Made by a program: the position numbers and the translations under genes
The notes under the pieces: model-generated
What the model was told of the DNA's origin: nothing
Seen by the model: the letters and a program-made list of their open reading frames with translations, nothing else
Database searches by the model: none
Shown: in pieces, positions 1 through 8,442 of the stretch
Numbering within the stretch: position 1 is the stretch's first letter
Layout of the letters: the number at the start of each line of letters is the position of its first letter
NCBI RefSeq assembly: GCF_042853465.1
Contig: NZ_AP031497.1
Span: forward strand, 3,968,001 to 4,032,000
Source: Simiduia litorea
Lineage (GTDB): Bacteria; Pseudomonadota; Gammaproteobacteria; Pseudomonadales; Cellvibrionaceae
Length of the DNA: 64,000 bases
Direction: 5' to 3'

Positions 1-987
1 GAGCTAGCCGCCAAGCCCCACTCGAGCGCGGAATTCATCGAAAAAGCCTCGGGCATCAAAAGCCGCTATGTCTACGCCAAAGAAGGCATTTGCGATATCA
101 ACCGCATGACCCCAAGCATCCCCGCGCGCGCCGATGACGAGCTCAGCCACCAAGCCGAGATGGCTCTTGCGGCGGCCAAAGATGCACTTAAAGCGGCCAA
201 TAAGAAACCCGAAGATATCGACGCTGTGATTGTCTCTTGCGCCTATACCCAGCGCTCTTACCCCGCTATCGCCATCGAAGTGCAAGCCGCGCTCGGCATC
301 CAAGGCTTTGGTTTCGATATGTTGGTGGCCTGCTCTGCCGCCACCTTTGGCCTGCATCGCGCCTACGACTCGGTGGCTTCGGGCTCCGCCCGCGCGGTAC
401 TGGTGATTAACCCCGAACTCACATCGCCACAACTTAATTTTACCGATCGCGACAGCCATTTTATTTTTGGTGACGTGGCCACCGCCATGGTGATCGAGCG
501 CGCCGAAACCTGCACCAGCGAACACAGTTTCGAGATACTCAACATTAAAGCCGTAACCAGTTTTTCCAATAATATCCGCTCGAACTTTGGCTACACCGCA
601 CGCGCGCACGACACAGAGCCGTTTGGCGTCGATAATCTATTCCACCAAGAAGGCCGCAAAGTTTTCAAAGAAGTCTGCCCGATGGCAGCCGACCACATTA
701 GCAGCCAATTGGCAGGCCTAGGATTAACCAACACCGATGTGCGCCGCTGGTGGCTGCATCAAGCCAATATCAACATGAACAACTTAATCGTGAAAAAGTT
801 GCTCGGCCGCGACGCCAGCGCCGACGAGGCCCCCATTGTGCTCGACCGCTATGCCAACACAGCATCGGCCGGCTCATTGATCGCCTTCAACCTTCATAAC
901 AAAGACCTCAAAGCGGGCGACACTGGCGTACTCTGCTCTTTTGGTGCAGGCTACTCCATTGGCAGCTTGGTGCTGCGCAAACGCTAG
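1..987 (+). CDS. Beta-ketoacyl-ACP synthase III family protein (FabH-like), 5' end outside window
   Basis: The frame is open from base 1, so the true start lies upstream; the ATG at 106 is internal, because the residues before it (FIEKASGIKSRYVY) belong to the KAS III fold. The Cys-His-Asn triad of KAS III enzymes is visible: Cys in VACSAATFG (codon at 331), His in HQANINMN (757) and Asn in NTASAGS (856). Family members condense an acyl-CoA or acyl-ACP with malonyl-ACP in the cytoplasm. The sequence is closer to the longer FabH-like paralogues of pseudomonads (PA3286 type) than to the short housekeeping FabH, so a fatty-acid shunt or secondary role is possible; that subdivision is my inference. 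A hairpin terminator follows directly. Confidence 0.85.
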   Translation, partial: ELAAKPHSSAEFIEKASGIKSRYVYAKEGICDINRMTPSIPARADDELSHQAEMALAAAKDALKAANKKPEDIDAVIVSCAYTQRSYPAIAIEVQAALGIQGFGFDMLVACSAATFGLHRAYDSVASGSARAVLVINPELTSPQLNFTDRDSHFIFGDVATAMVIERAETCTSEHSFEILNIKAVTSFSNNIRSNFGYTARAHDTEPFGVDNLFHQEGRKVFKEVCPMAADHISSQLAGLGLTNTDVRRWWLHQANINMNNLIVKKLLGRDASADEAPIVLDRYANTASAGSLIAFNLHNKDLKAGDTGVLCSFGAGYSIGSLVLRKR

Positions 988-1008
988 CCAAACTGAGTTG
1001 CAAACAAA

Positions 1009-1030
1009 GGGGGCTAAGCTCCCTTTTTTT
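1009..1030 (+). terminator. Rho-independent terminator after the KAS III gene
   Basis: A short G/C-rich stem (GGGGGC / GCTCCC, one G-U pair, TAA loop) is followed by seven T. It ends the KAS III transcript and rules out a srkA start upstream of about 1031. Confidence 0.75.
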
Positions 1031-1063
1031 GTGTGCACACACTTTTATCCTTTAGGCCCGCCC

Positions 1064-2083
1064 TTGGCAAATATCGCTTTACCCAATGACGACGACACAC
1101 CCAGCACAGCCACCCACCCCTACGCGGCACTGACGCCGGACGCGGTGATGGATGCGGTGGAAAGCACCGGCCTACTCACCGATGCTCGAGTATTTGCTCT
1201 CAACAGCTATGAGAATCGGGTTTATCAAGTAGGCATAGAGGGCGACACCCCCATCATCGCCAAGTTTTACCGACCCGAGCGCTGGAGCCGTGCACAAATT
1301 CTAGAAGAGCACAGTTTTACTCAGGAACTGGCCGATGCCGGCCTATCGGTAGTACCCCCGATGATCGACCCATTAACGGGCAGCCTGCACAGGTTTGGCG
1401 ACTTCGACTTTGCCTTGTTTAAACGCCAGGGTGGCCACGCGCCGGAACTTGAAAACTTCGACCACCTGCAAGCGATCGGCCGAGCGATGGGACGTTTACA
1501 TGCGGTGGGCAAGGCCAAACCGTTTAGTCATCGCCCAAGCCTAAGCATCGACAGCTTCGGTCACCAAAGCGTCGAGTTCTTAACCCACAACTTCATTCCT
1601 AAAGCGCTACTGCCTGCCTATACCAGCCTGTGTAAAGACTTACTCGAGCGCGTAGAAAATGCCTTCCACCGAGTGCCGCCCAACACCCTGCGGCTCCACG
1701 GCGATTGCCACCCAGGTAATATTCTCTGGCGCGACGACACACCCCACCTAGTGGATTTCGACGATGCCCGCACCGGCCCCGCCGTACAGGACTTATGGAT
1801 GCTGCTCTCGGGCGAGCGCCAGCAACAGTTGGCGCAACTGTCAGAAATCATCGAAGGTTACGAGATGTTTTGCGATTTCGACCCAGCCGAACTCAGCCTC
1901 ATTGAGAGCCTGCGCTGTTTGCGTATCATGCACTACAGTGCATGGCTGGCGCGACGCTGGGAAGATCCTGCGTTCCCCAAAACCTTCCCCTGGTTTAATA
2001 CCGAACGCTATTGGGCCGAACACATACTGGAATTGCGCGAGCAGATGTCGGCGCTGCAAGAAGAGCCTTTAAGGTTATTTTGA
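1064..2083 (+). CDS. srkA: Stress response kinase A (SrkA/YihE)
   Basis: Cytoplasmic Ser/Thr protein kinase of the aminoglycoside-phosphotransferase fold; E. coli SrkA counters stress-induced programmed death. Diagnostic stretches are LNSYENRVYQ and KFYRPERW near the N-terminus, the catalytic loop LHGDCHPGNILWR and the metal-binding segment LVDFDDARTGPAVQDLWMLL. About 339 aa, against 328 in E. coli. The frame is open further upstream but crosses the preceding terminator. I chose TTG at 1064, the first start after it that keeps the conserved PDAVMDAV region; GTG at 1031 or 1145 are alternatives. No good Shine-Dalgarno sequence decides. The stop overlaps the next start. Confidence 0.88.
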   Translation: MANIALPNDDDTPSTATHPYAALTPDAVMDAVESTGLLTDARVFALNSYENRVYQVGIEGDTPIIAKFYRPERWSRAQILEEHSFTQELADAGLSVVPPMIDPLTGSLHRFGDFDFALFKRQGGHAPELENFDHLQAIGRAMGRLHAVGKAKPFSHRPSLSIDSFGHQSVEFLTHNFIPKALLPAYTSLCKDLLERVENAFHRVPPNTLRLHGDCHPGNILWRDDTPHLVDFDDARTGPAVQDLWMLLSGERQQQLAQLSEIIEGYEMFCDFDPAELSLIESLRCLRIMHYSAWLARRWEDPAFPKTFPWFNTERYWAEHILELREQMSALQEEPLRLF

Positions 2084-2679
2084 TGATTATCGAAGCCGCT
2101 AAGCCACACGATTGCGACGCCTTGGTGCCGCTGATTTTTAGCTCTGGACCAGTCACCTTTGATTACGTGTTCCTCGGTGCGGCAGAAGATTTCTTGCGCG
2201 CAACGCTGCCCAAGCCCTCGAACAGCTTTAGCCACGGCGCCCACTGGGTTGCGCGCGAGACGGCGAAGGGTAATGCTTGTGCCAGCATTAGCTTATACAC
2301 CCGCGCCGAACACGACGCCCGCCACAACGGCAACCTAGGCGCACTTTTGAATTGGGGCGGCTGGCGCTCGCCACTCATTATTGTCAAAGGTTTAAAGGTT
2401 GAGGCGCTGATTCCACCACCGCCGTCGGGCACCTTGCATATTGCTCACCTCGGTGTAGCACCGGGTCTGCGCAATCGCGGTTTGGGAGAGCAGTTGGTTC
2501 ACTATGCCGAAAGCAAAGCTCGAGCGGAAAACATAGGTACCCTCAGCCTAGATGTATCGGCGCAAAACCCGCGGGCCCAAGCACTGTACGAGCGCCTTGG
2601 TTTCTCGGTAAAACACACCAACATTAGCAAGGTCGCGGTACTCGCCGACCACTACTATATGGAAAAAGCTGTTCGCTAA
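2083..2679 (+). CDS. GNAT family N-acetyltransferase
   Basis: Acetyl-CoA-dependent N-acetyltransferase of unknown substrate, about 198 aa. The acetyl-CoA pyrophosphate loop is seen in HLGVAPGLRNRGLGEQL, followed by the C-terminal motif NPRAQALYERLGF. The start ATG shares its A with the TGA of srkA (TGATG), and an AAGG lies about 8 bases before it, so the two genes are probably translationally coupled. The upstream extension of the frame lies inside srkA and was discarded. Confidence 0.85.
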   Translation: MIIEAAKPHDCDALVPLIFSSGPVTFDYVFLGAAEDFLRATLPKPSNSFSHGAHWVARETAKGNACASISLYTRAEHDARHNGNLGALLNWGGWRSPLIIVKGLKVEALIPPPPSGTLHIAHLGVAPGLRNRGLGEQLVHYAESKARAENIGTLSLDVSAQNPRAQALYERLGFSVKHTNISKVAVLADHYYMEKAVR

Positions 2680-2774
2680 AACTGCGGCCACTGCGCAATT
2701 TTTAAGACCAGTATTTCCCTATCCATGAGGAGCGAGCCATAATAGGCATTCGCGGCACATATAAAGGAACGGCC

Positions 2775-3623
2775 ATGAGCCCCATTTCAGCAGCCAAACA
2801 CAGATCCAATGACGCTGGGCAGCTCACAGATCCAGTCTGGCACAACATCCGTAAGCAGACCCAAAGCCAGGCCATTGAGGAGCCTATACTCGCGTCTTTC
2901 CTACATGCCACAGTGCTCAACCACGACAGCTTCGAAGGCGCCCTCAGCTTTCACCTTGCCAACAAATTAGACAGCCCCATGGCGCCGGCAATGATGGTAC
3001 GCGAGGTCATCACCGAGGCGATGCAAGCCGACCCCAGTATCGCCCAAGCAGCGCGAGCCGATCTCAACGCCATTGATACCCGCGACTCGGCCTGCTGCTC
3101 GTTGGCAGCGCCGTTTCTTTACTTTAAGGGCTTCCACGCACTGCAATGTCACCGCATTGCGCACTGGCTCTGGACCCACCAACGCCAATCGTTAGCCTTG
3201 TTTTTACAAAACCGTATCTCTCAAGTTTTTGCTGTCGACATTCACCCAGCGGCGCGCATCGGCAAGGGCATCATGCTCGACCACGCCACGGGTATCGTCA
3301 TAGGCGAAACCGCGGTGGTAGAAGACAATGTTTCGATCATGCAATCGGTGACCTTAGGTGGAACCGGCAAAGCCTCTGGCGATAGACATCCAAAAGTGCG
3401 CCAGGGCGTATTGATCAGTGCCGGGGCAACGGTGCTCGGCAACATTGAGATTGGCCAGGGCGCGAAAGTTGGCGCCGGCAGTGTGGTATTAAAATCCGTC
3501 GACCCGCACACCACTGTCGCTGGTGTTCCCGCCGTCCTCGTGGGTCGTTGTTTAACGGATCAACCGGCGCTAGACATGAATCACGAGCTAGCCTGTCAGG
3601 GCGAGTGTCCGGACAAAAACTAA
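2775..3623 (+). CDS. cysE: Serine O-acetyltransferase
   Basis: Converts L-serine and acetyl-CoA to O-acetylserine, the first step of cysteine synthesis, in the cytoplasm. 282 aa, close to the 273 aa of E. coli CysE. The N-terminal helical domain (about 1-150) carries RADLNAIDTRDSAC; the C-terminal left-handed beta-helix is built of hexapeptide repeats with DIHPAARIGKGIMLDHATG (catalytic His/Asp region) and GGTGKASGDRHPKV. A good ribosome site (AAGGA) lies 7 bases before the ATG. It stands alone, with no other cys gene nearby. Confidence 0.93.
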   Translation: MSPISAAKHRSNDAGQLTDPVWHNIRKQTQSQAIEEPILASFLHATVLNHDSFEGALSFHLANKLDSPMAPAMMVREVITEAMQADPSIAQAARADLNAIDTRDSACCSLAAPFLYFKGFHALQCHRIAHWLWTHQRQSLALFLQNRISQVFAVDIHPAARIGKGIMLDHATGIVIGETAVVEDNVSIMQSVTLGGTGKASGDRHPKVRQGVLISAGATVLGNIEIGQGAKVGAGSVVLKSVDPHTTVAGVPAVLVGRCLTDQPALDMNHELACQGECPDKN

Positions 3624-3818
3624 CCAAAGTTTTCATTTTGGCACTACCGTTCAGCTATTTTTGGCCTGTATACTAAACATTGTCGACGAATGTGCTCAAA
3701 ACAGATGAGATAAATACTGGTAGACACATAGAAATCTAAGAAATACAACATTAAGAGATAAGGCGGATTTTCACACTCCTCCCTATACTTCTCTCATGGA
3801 CGAACATAAGCAGCACTC

Positions 3819-5597
3819 ATGAGTTTTGACGAGACCCTAACACAATTGCTTGGACGGCTAACGCTGCCGCCCCAGAACCTTAATATTTTAAGTTTCTGCC
3901 ATAGCACCAAGGCTGCGCCCGTTAAAGTTTGGGCGGAATCGCTGCCAGCTACTCGAATCAGCTTTAGCAGTGTGCAGCTCTATACCGCGCTGCCTGAAAT
4001 TGCGCGCCTAAGCACGGATCCGCTCACTCGACTCGACATGCTAGAAAGTGTTAGGCCTTATGTTCAACAATGTATTCAGGGCTTGGGCAGAAACTTTCTC
4101 AACCAGCCGATCATTCTGCCGGAAGGCGCGGTTAAAACCGCTATCGTTGCGCAGGCACTGCAAAAACATATTACTAACGGCTACATCGTTGCCGTGCGCG
4201 ACCTCGCCGCGCAGAACCCTAAGGGTACAACGCTACTACAATTCGATCTCGCCCTGCACCGCGCGATCAACGGCCTTGCCTACATGCTCATGCGCGGCTA
4301 CCAGCTTTACACACCCGTGCCCAATGGCGTCTGGCTTGAGCTACATACGTTGTTTGCCATTGCGGAACTCATGCAGCGCAGCGATCAACTGGTATCCGAC
4401 TCGCGCCTTGAGTACGTACCAGCTACCACAATTAGACAGGCCTATTTACGACCGCTACTGCTAGCCTGCGCTCGCCCAAACCAATTACGCCAACAAGAGG
4501 TGCAGCAAACCTTTGAGGCGCTGGAGCTTTGGACGCCTTTTAGCTACCTCAAAACAGGCACTCAGGAAAATCGGTTATTTGCCGTTGATACCCAAGATGA
4601 CATACAGCCCGTGTACAAAAATCGGCTGAACCCAAAAGACCCAAGCGCCGTGTTCGAGCTGGATCTAGAAGAGTTAGTCACCGGCCTCAAACGACAGCTG
4701 GAGCTCAAGGACGAAGACAACGCCATCGTGCGCATTCCCTCGGTCATTCCAACCCAGCTGATCGAACACCTTTGCAACTGCTGGACCGTGATGCGGCAGC
4801 GCGCCTTTGAACGCCGACTCACGCAGGGCGAACTGCAAGTCACCGTTGGCTTGACCAACCTACACTACCACTGCGCCAATGAGGTCGAGTTCCACGATTT
4901 TCTCGCCACCCTTGCACAGAAATTAGAGTTTCAAGCTAAGCCCTCACCGGAGCAATCTGACCCCTGGGCAAACACTATGTCGGGCGGCGTGTTTGGTGCG
5001 CTACCGACGGTGGATTTCTCCGAAGACTGGGATGAAGAGCCCGAAGAAGAAGCGCAAATTGCCCCCACGCACAACATTAAGATTATCGATACTAGCCCGG
5101 GCGGTTACTGCTTAAACTGGAACGTGGATTCAAACGAAAAATTACGTGCCGGTGACATTGTCGGTGTGCGCGAACCGGGCCGAATTAAATGGGCTGTTGG
5201 CGCCGTGCGCTGGATTCGACAGTCGAGCGGGCTCACCCAACTCGGTCTGCAAGTTATCGCGCCACAAGCGCAAGCGACCGCTCTGTCGATGGTGCAGCGC
5301 ACCGGCGAAAATACGCCCTTCATGCGCGCCCTGCGGATTCAGGCGTTGAAATCGGTGAACCAACCATCATCCATAATCACCGACAGCTTGCCATTTATCG
5401 AATATTGCAAAGTCAGGGCGCGCGATGGCGACGGTCAAGTGCGGTTGCAGCTAACCAAACGCCTATTTGCCACCGGTTCATTCAGCCAATTTACCTACCG
5501 CGTCATAGACGCAGGTGCAGGTAAAAGTGAAGAAGGTAAGAAAAGATCGGCCGAGAGCGAACAGGAAGACTACTCTTCAGTATGGAAAGACAATTAG
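3819..5597 (+). CDS. Large cytoplasmic protein with a C-terminal degenerate PilZ-like domain, upstream of fimX
   Basis: 592 aa, no signal peptide. The first 350 residues are mainly helical and I cannot assign them. From about residue 400 an acidic linker (DEEPEEEAQ) leads into a PilZ-like beta-barrel: IIDTSPGGYCLNW corresponds to the D/N-x-S-x-x-G motif, followed by GDIVGVRE and AVGAVRWIR. The RxxxR motif that contacts c-di-GMP in canonical PilZ domains is not visible before it, so ligand binding is doubtful. Its place immediately upstream of fimX resembles the Pseudomonas PA4958-fimX arrangement (from memory) and suggests a FimX partner in type IV pilus control; this is inference. Confidence 0.7.
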   Translation: MSFDETLTQLLGRLTLPPQNLNILSFCHSTKAAPVKVWAESLPATRISFSSVQLYTALPEIARLSTDPLTRLDMLESVRPYVQQCIQGLGRNFLNQPIILPEGAVKTAIVAQALQKHITNGYIVAVRDLAAQNPKGTTLLQFDLALHRAINGLAYMLMRGYQLYTPVPNGVWLELHTLFAIAELMQRSDQLVSDSRLEYVPATTIRQAYLRPLLLACARPNQLRQQEVQQTFEALELWTPFSYLKTGTQENRLFAVDTQDDIQPVYKNRLNPKDPSAVFELDLEELVTGLKRQLELKDEDNAIVRIPSVIPTQLIEHLCNCWTVMRQRAFERRLTQGELQVTVGLTNLHYHCANEVEFHDFLATLAQKLEFQAKPSPEQSDPWANTMSGGVFGALPTVDFSEDWDEEPEEEAQIAPTHNIKIIDTSPGGYCLNWNVDSNEKLRAGDIVGVREPGRIKWAVGAVRWIRQSSGLTQLGLQVIAPQAQATALSMVQRTGENTPFMRALRIQALKSVNQPSSIITDSLPFIEYCKVRARDGDGQVRLQLTKRLFATGSFSQFTYRVIDAGAGKSEEGKKRSAESEQEDYSSVWKDN

Positions 5598-5751
5598 TTT
5601 GCAAGCAGCAAAGAGAGTTTTCGGGAACCAGTACACAGTTCACTCTAAAGAACCAAAACTTCTCGAGCTCCTTTATTGAGACAGGCTCCGGATTACGTAA
5701 TATGGCTGGCTTGGCGACAACAGCCTCAATAATACGAATTGATAAGACTCT

Positions 5752-7848
5752 ATGACCCCCAACGATACGATTCGACTACTAATACTTAACGATAGCCGCG
5801 CTGAAGCAGAGCGCCTGATTAGTATGCTCAATAATGCCGGGCGCAACACCCGTGCTCAGCATGTCGATAGTGAAGAGGCGCTGGTTAAATTATTGCAGGA
5901 GCATACTTGGGAGCTGGCCATTGCCGAGGCCGAGTCAGAAAACTTTCCCCCGGCTAACGCCGTGCGCCAAATTAAGCGCCTGAACAAAGATATTCCGGTC
6001 ATCATACAAACAGAGACCGAAGGCACACACGCTATTGTTGACGGCATTCGCCTTGGCGCCGTCGACGTCGTGCGCATGGATGAAGACCAACACCTGCTAC
6101 AAGTTATCACCCGCGAGCTAGAGAATCGCGAACATCGCCAATCGCGCCGCAAGGCCGATCGCAAGTTCAAAGAGGCGGAGCGGCGCAGCCAACAACTGCT
6201 CGACAGCTCGCGCGATGCCGTCGCCTACGTGCAAGACGGCATGTTCTTGTACGTCAATCAGAGTTTTTCTGAGCGTTTTGGTTACGAAGATCCGGATGAC
6301 GTGCTCTGTATGCCCACCGTCGATTTGGTTGCGAAAAAAGATCAGAATCAAATCAAGCAATTCCTTAAAGACTTCACCTTAAAAGGCGACGAGGCTGAGT
6401 CAACCGATATGGTGTTTGCGGGCATTAGCCAATCGGGTAAATCCGTACAAGTTAAATTTGAAGTCGTGCACGCCATCTTCGATGAAGAGCCGTGCATTCA
6501 GTTAGTGGCACGTGCAAGCCAAGTCAATAATGCAGAGCTCGAAGCTAAACTCACTGAAATGAAGCAAAAGGACGTACAGACAGGCCTGTACAACCGCCCC
6601 TTCCTTATGCAAAAGCTCGAAGCCGCCGTCGATAAAGCCGCGGAAGGTGATGCAGGCTTCACGCTCACTTACATTGAAGCCGACGCGTTTTTTGATCGAG
6701 TCGAATCTGTACACGGTGTCAGCGTCGCTGACACCGTTATTAAAGACTTATCAAAGATACTGCAGAAGCACTGCAGCGATAAGGAATTACTCGCCCGCTT
6801 TAACGACGACACCTTCGTGTTACTCTCGCCGGGTACTAGCTCAGATAAACTCGTGTTGCGGGCAAAACGTATTTGTGCCGAAGTGGCCGAAAAGGTATTT
6901 GACGTCAACGGCACCACCCTGCAGCTGACCGTCACCGCCGGTCTTTCGGTCATTTCCGAAACCAGCAAAGATGCAGAATCGGTGATCGATCAAGCACTAC
7001 AGGCGATCGAAGAGTTACGTAAAAAAGGTAAGGATGGCAACGGCAACGATGCCCAGCTTTACGAGCCTGCACAAGATACATTAGAAGACGGCCAAGACAT
7101 TACCAAAGCCATTCAACGCGCGGTCGACAACAATCGATTTAAATTATTGTTCCAGCCCATTATCAGTTTGCGCGGCAACGAAAATGAATTGTATGAAGTA
7201 CTATTGCGCATGGTCGACGAGAGCGGCAATGACATAGCGCCGGCGAAATTCATTGAAGCTGCGGAAAACATCGGCGCCACCACAAAAATTGACCGCTGGG
7301 TTATTCTCGAATCGATCAAGATGCTGTCCGAGCATAGAGCCAAGGGCAACAATACTAGCCTGGTAATTAATTTAAGCCGTCACTCGCTCACCGACGACAG
7401 TTTGTTACCTTGGTTAGGCGTCGCCTTTAAAGCCGCCAAATTACCCTCAGACGCTCTGCTATTCCAGGTGCGCGAGATTGACGTCACCAATCATTTGAAC
7501 GCAGCCAAGGCCTTTTGTGCCGGCTTAGTGAAGCTTAAAACCTCTCTCTGTATTTCCAATTTTGGCTGCGCGATGAATCACTTCAACACCCTAAAGCACG
7601 TGCCAGCTCAATACATAAAAATTGACGGCAGCTTCACGCAAGACGTGCAAAATAGTAGCGAGGATGCAACCTCTCTGACCAACATGATCAAAGAGTTGCA
7701 CAAGCTCGAGAAAGTTACCGTGGTGCCGTTTGTGGAAAACGCCAACGTGTTATCCACCCTATGGCAAAGCGGAGTGCACTATATTCAAGGCCATTACCTA
7801 CAGGGCCCAACCGAAGGTATGAATTACGATTTCAGCATGGACGGCTAA
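5752..7848 (+). CDS. fimX: FimX-like degenerate REC-PAS-GGDEF-EAL protein
   Basis: 698 aa; P. aeruginosa FimX has 691. Domains in order: degenerate receiver (about 8-120, no phosphoacceptor Asp at the expected place), PAS (about 150-265), degenerate GGDEF (NDDTF at 351-355) and degenerate EAL (EVL at 482-484, in YEVLLRM). In known FimX the EVL-type EAL domain binds c-di-GMP without hydrolysing it and controls type IV pilus assembly and twitching at the pole. The same EVL change, domain order, length and serB nearby support orthology. There is no strong ribosome site before the ATG. The next gene begins 4 bases after the stop. Confidence 0.88.
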   Translation: MTPNDTIRLLILNDSRAEAERLISMLNNAGRNTRAQHVDSEEALVKLLQEHTWELAIAEAESENFPPANAVRQIKRLNKDIPVIIQTETEGTHAIVDGIRLGAVDVVRMDEDQHLLQVITRELENREHRQSRRKADRKFKEAERRSQQLLDSSRDAVAYVQDGMFLYVNQSFSERFGYEDPDDVLCMPTVDLVAKKDQNQIKQFLKDFTLKGDEAESTDMVFAGISQSGKSVQVKFEVVHAIFDEEPCIQLVARASQVNNAELEAKLTEMKQKDVQTGLYNRPFLMQKLEAAVDKAAEGDAGFTLTYIEADAFFDRVESVHGVSVADTVIKDLSKILQKHCSDKELLARFNDDTFVLLSPGTSSDKLVLRAKRICAEVAEKVFDVNGTTLQLTVTAGLSVISETSKDAESVIDQALQAIEELRKKGKDGNGNDAQLYEPAQDTLEDGQDITKAIQRAVDNNRFKLLFQPIISLRGNENELYEVLLRMVDESGNDIAPAKFIEAAENIGATTKIDRWVILESIKMLSEHRAKGNNTSLVINLSRHSLTDDSLLPWLGVAFKAAKLPSDALLFQVREIDVTNHLNAAKAFCAGLVKLKTSLCISNFGCAMNHFNTLKHVPAQYIKIDGSFTQDVQNSSEDATSLTNMIKELHKLEKVTVVPFVENANVLSTLWQSGVHYIQGHYLQGPTEGMNYDFSMDG

Positions 7849-7852
7849 CGCC

Positions 7853-8374
7853 GTGCCCCTGAGTCCGCGCGCCAAATACTGGCTCGTTAGTTTCGTTATC
7901 ACCCTCTGGTTGAGCCTGTCCGCCGGCGCCTTTTGGTACTACCAATGGCGCTGGAACGAACAGTTCTCCTCGCTAGACCAACTGGCACTATTTGACGGCA
8001 CCGAGTTTTCAGCGTTGCTCACGCGCGCCAGTGTGCCGGGCAAAATATCGCTTATCCATCTAGGCCGAGACGACTGTTTTTGCAATCGTTTCAATGAGCC
8101 GCACCGCCAAGCTATTAAGGCCAAATACGAGCCCTTAGGCATCATCTTCCAAACCTTGCCACTTCCCACCCAGCTTAATGTGGCAACGCCCGCCGTTGCA
8201 CTAGTAAGCGCCCAAGGCCAGCTCGCGTATTTCGGGCCCTACAGCGACAGTCTGCTATGCTCATTGGGAGATGGGCTGGTTGAACCTCTACTGGATCAAT
8301 TACTACTCGGTTATCTACCGGATGTCATTCACACCACAGGTGTTGGCTGCTTCTGTACGCAAAAAACAGAGTAG
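7853..8374 (+). CDS. Membrane-anchored thioredoxin-like protein with two CFC motifs (DUF6436-like)
   Basis: 173 aa from a GTG start 4 bases after the fimX stop; no in-frame ATG is close, and coupling to fimX is likely. One N-terminal membrane segment (about 10-30, WLVSFVITLWLSLSAGAFWY) puts the rest in the periplasm. Two C-F-C motifs are present, one in GRDDCFCNRF (about residue 80) and one at the C-terminus (GVGCFCTQ). Layout around the first motif (β-strand, CxC, helix) resembles a thioredoxin fold, and I believe this is the DUF6436 family, but the name is from memory. Function unknown; a redox or metal role is a guess. Confidence 0.65.
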   Translation: MPLSPRAKYWLVSFVITLWLSLSAGAFWYYQWRWNEQFSSLDQLALFDGTEFSALLTRASVPGKISLIHLGRDDCFCNRFNEPHRQAIKAKYEPLGIIFQTLPLPTQLNVATPAVALVSAQGQLAYFGPYSDSLLCSLGDGLVEPLLDQLLLGYLPDVIHTTGVGCFCTQKTE

Positions 8375-8442
8375 TAACAGGCAATTAGGCATCAGGTGAG
8401 GGGTTAACGCCAGCCAATGGCAAACGCGCAGGATATTGACTT

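Noticed and set aside
4..609. 201-codon open frame on the minus strand opposite the KAS III gene
   Set aside because: The plus-strand frame has the full KAS III motifs; the minus frame has no recognisable family and is a codon-bias shadow.
3638..3674. Sigma-54 promoter (TGGCAC) upstream of the PilZ-like gene
   Set aside because: The -12 GC element is at the wrong distance; only a TATACT -10-like hexamer remains, with no -35.
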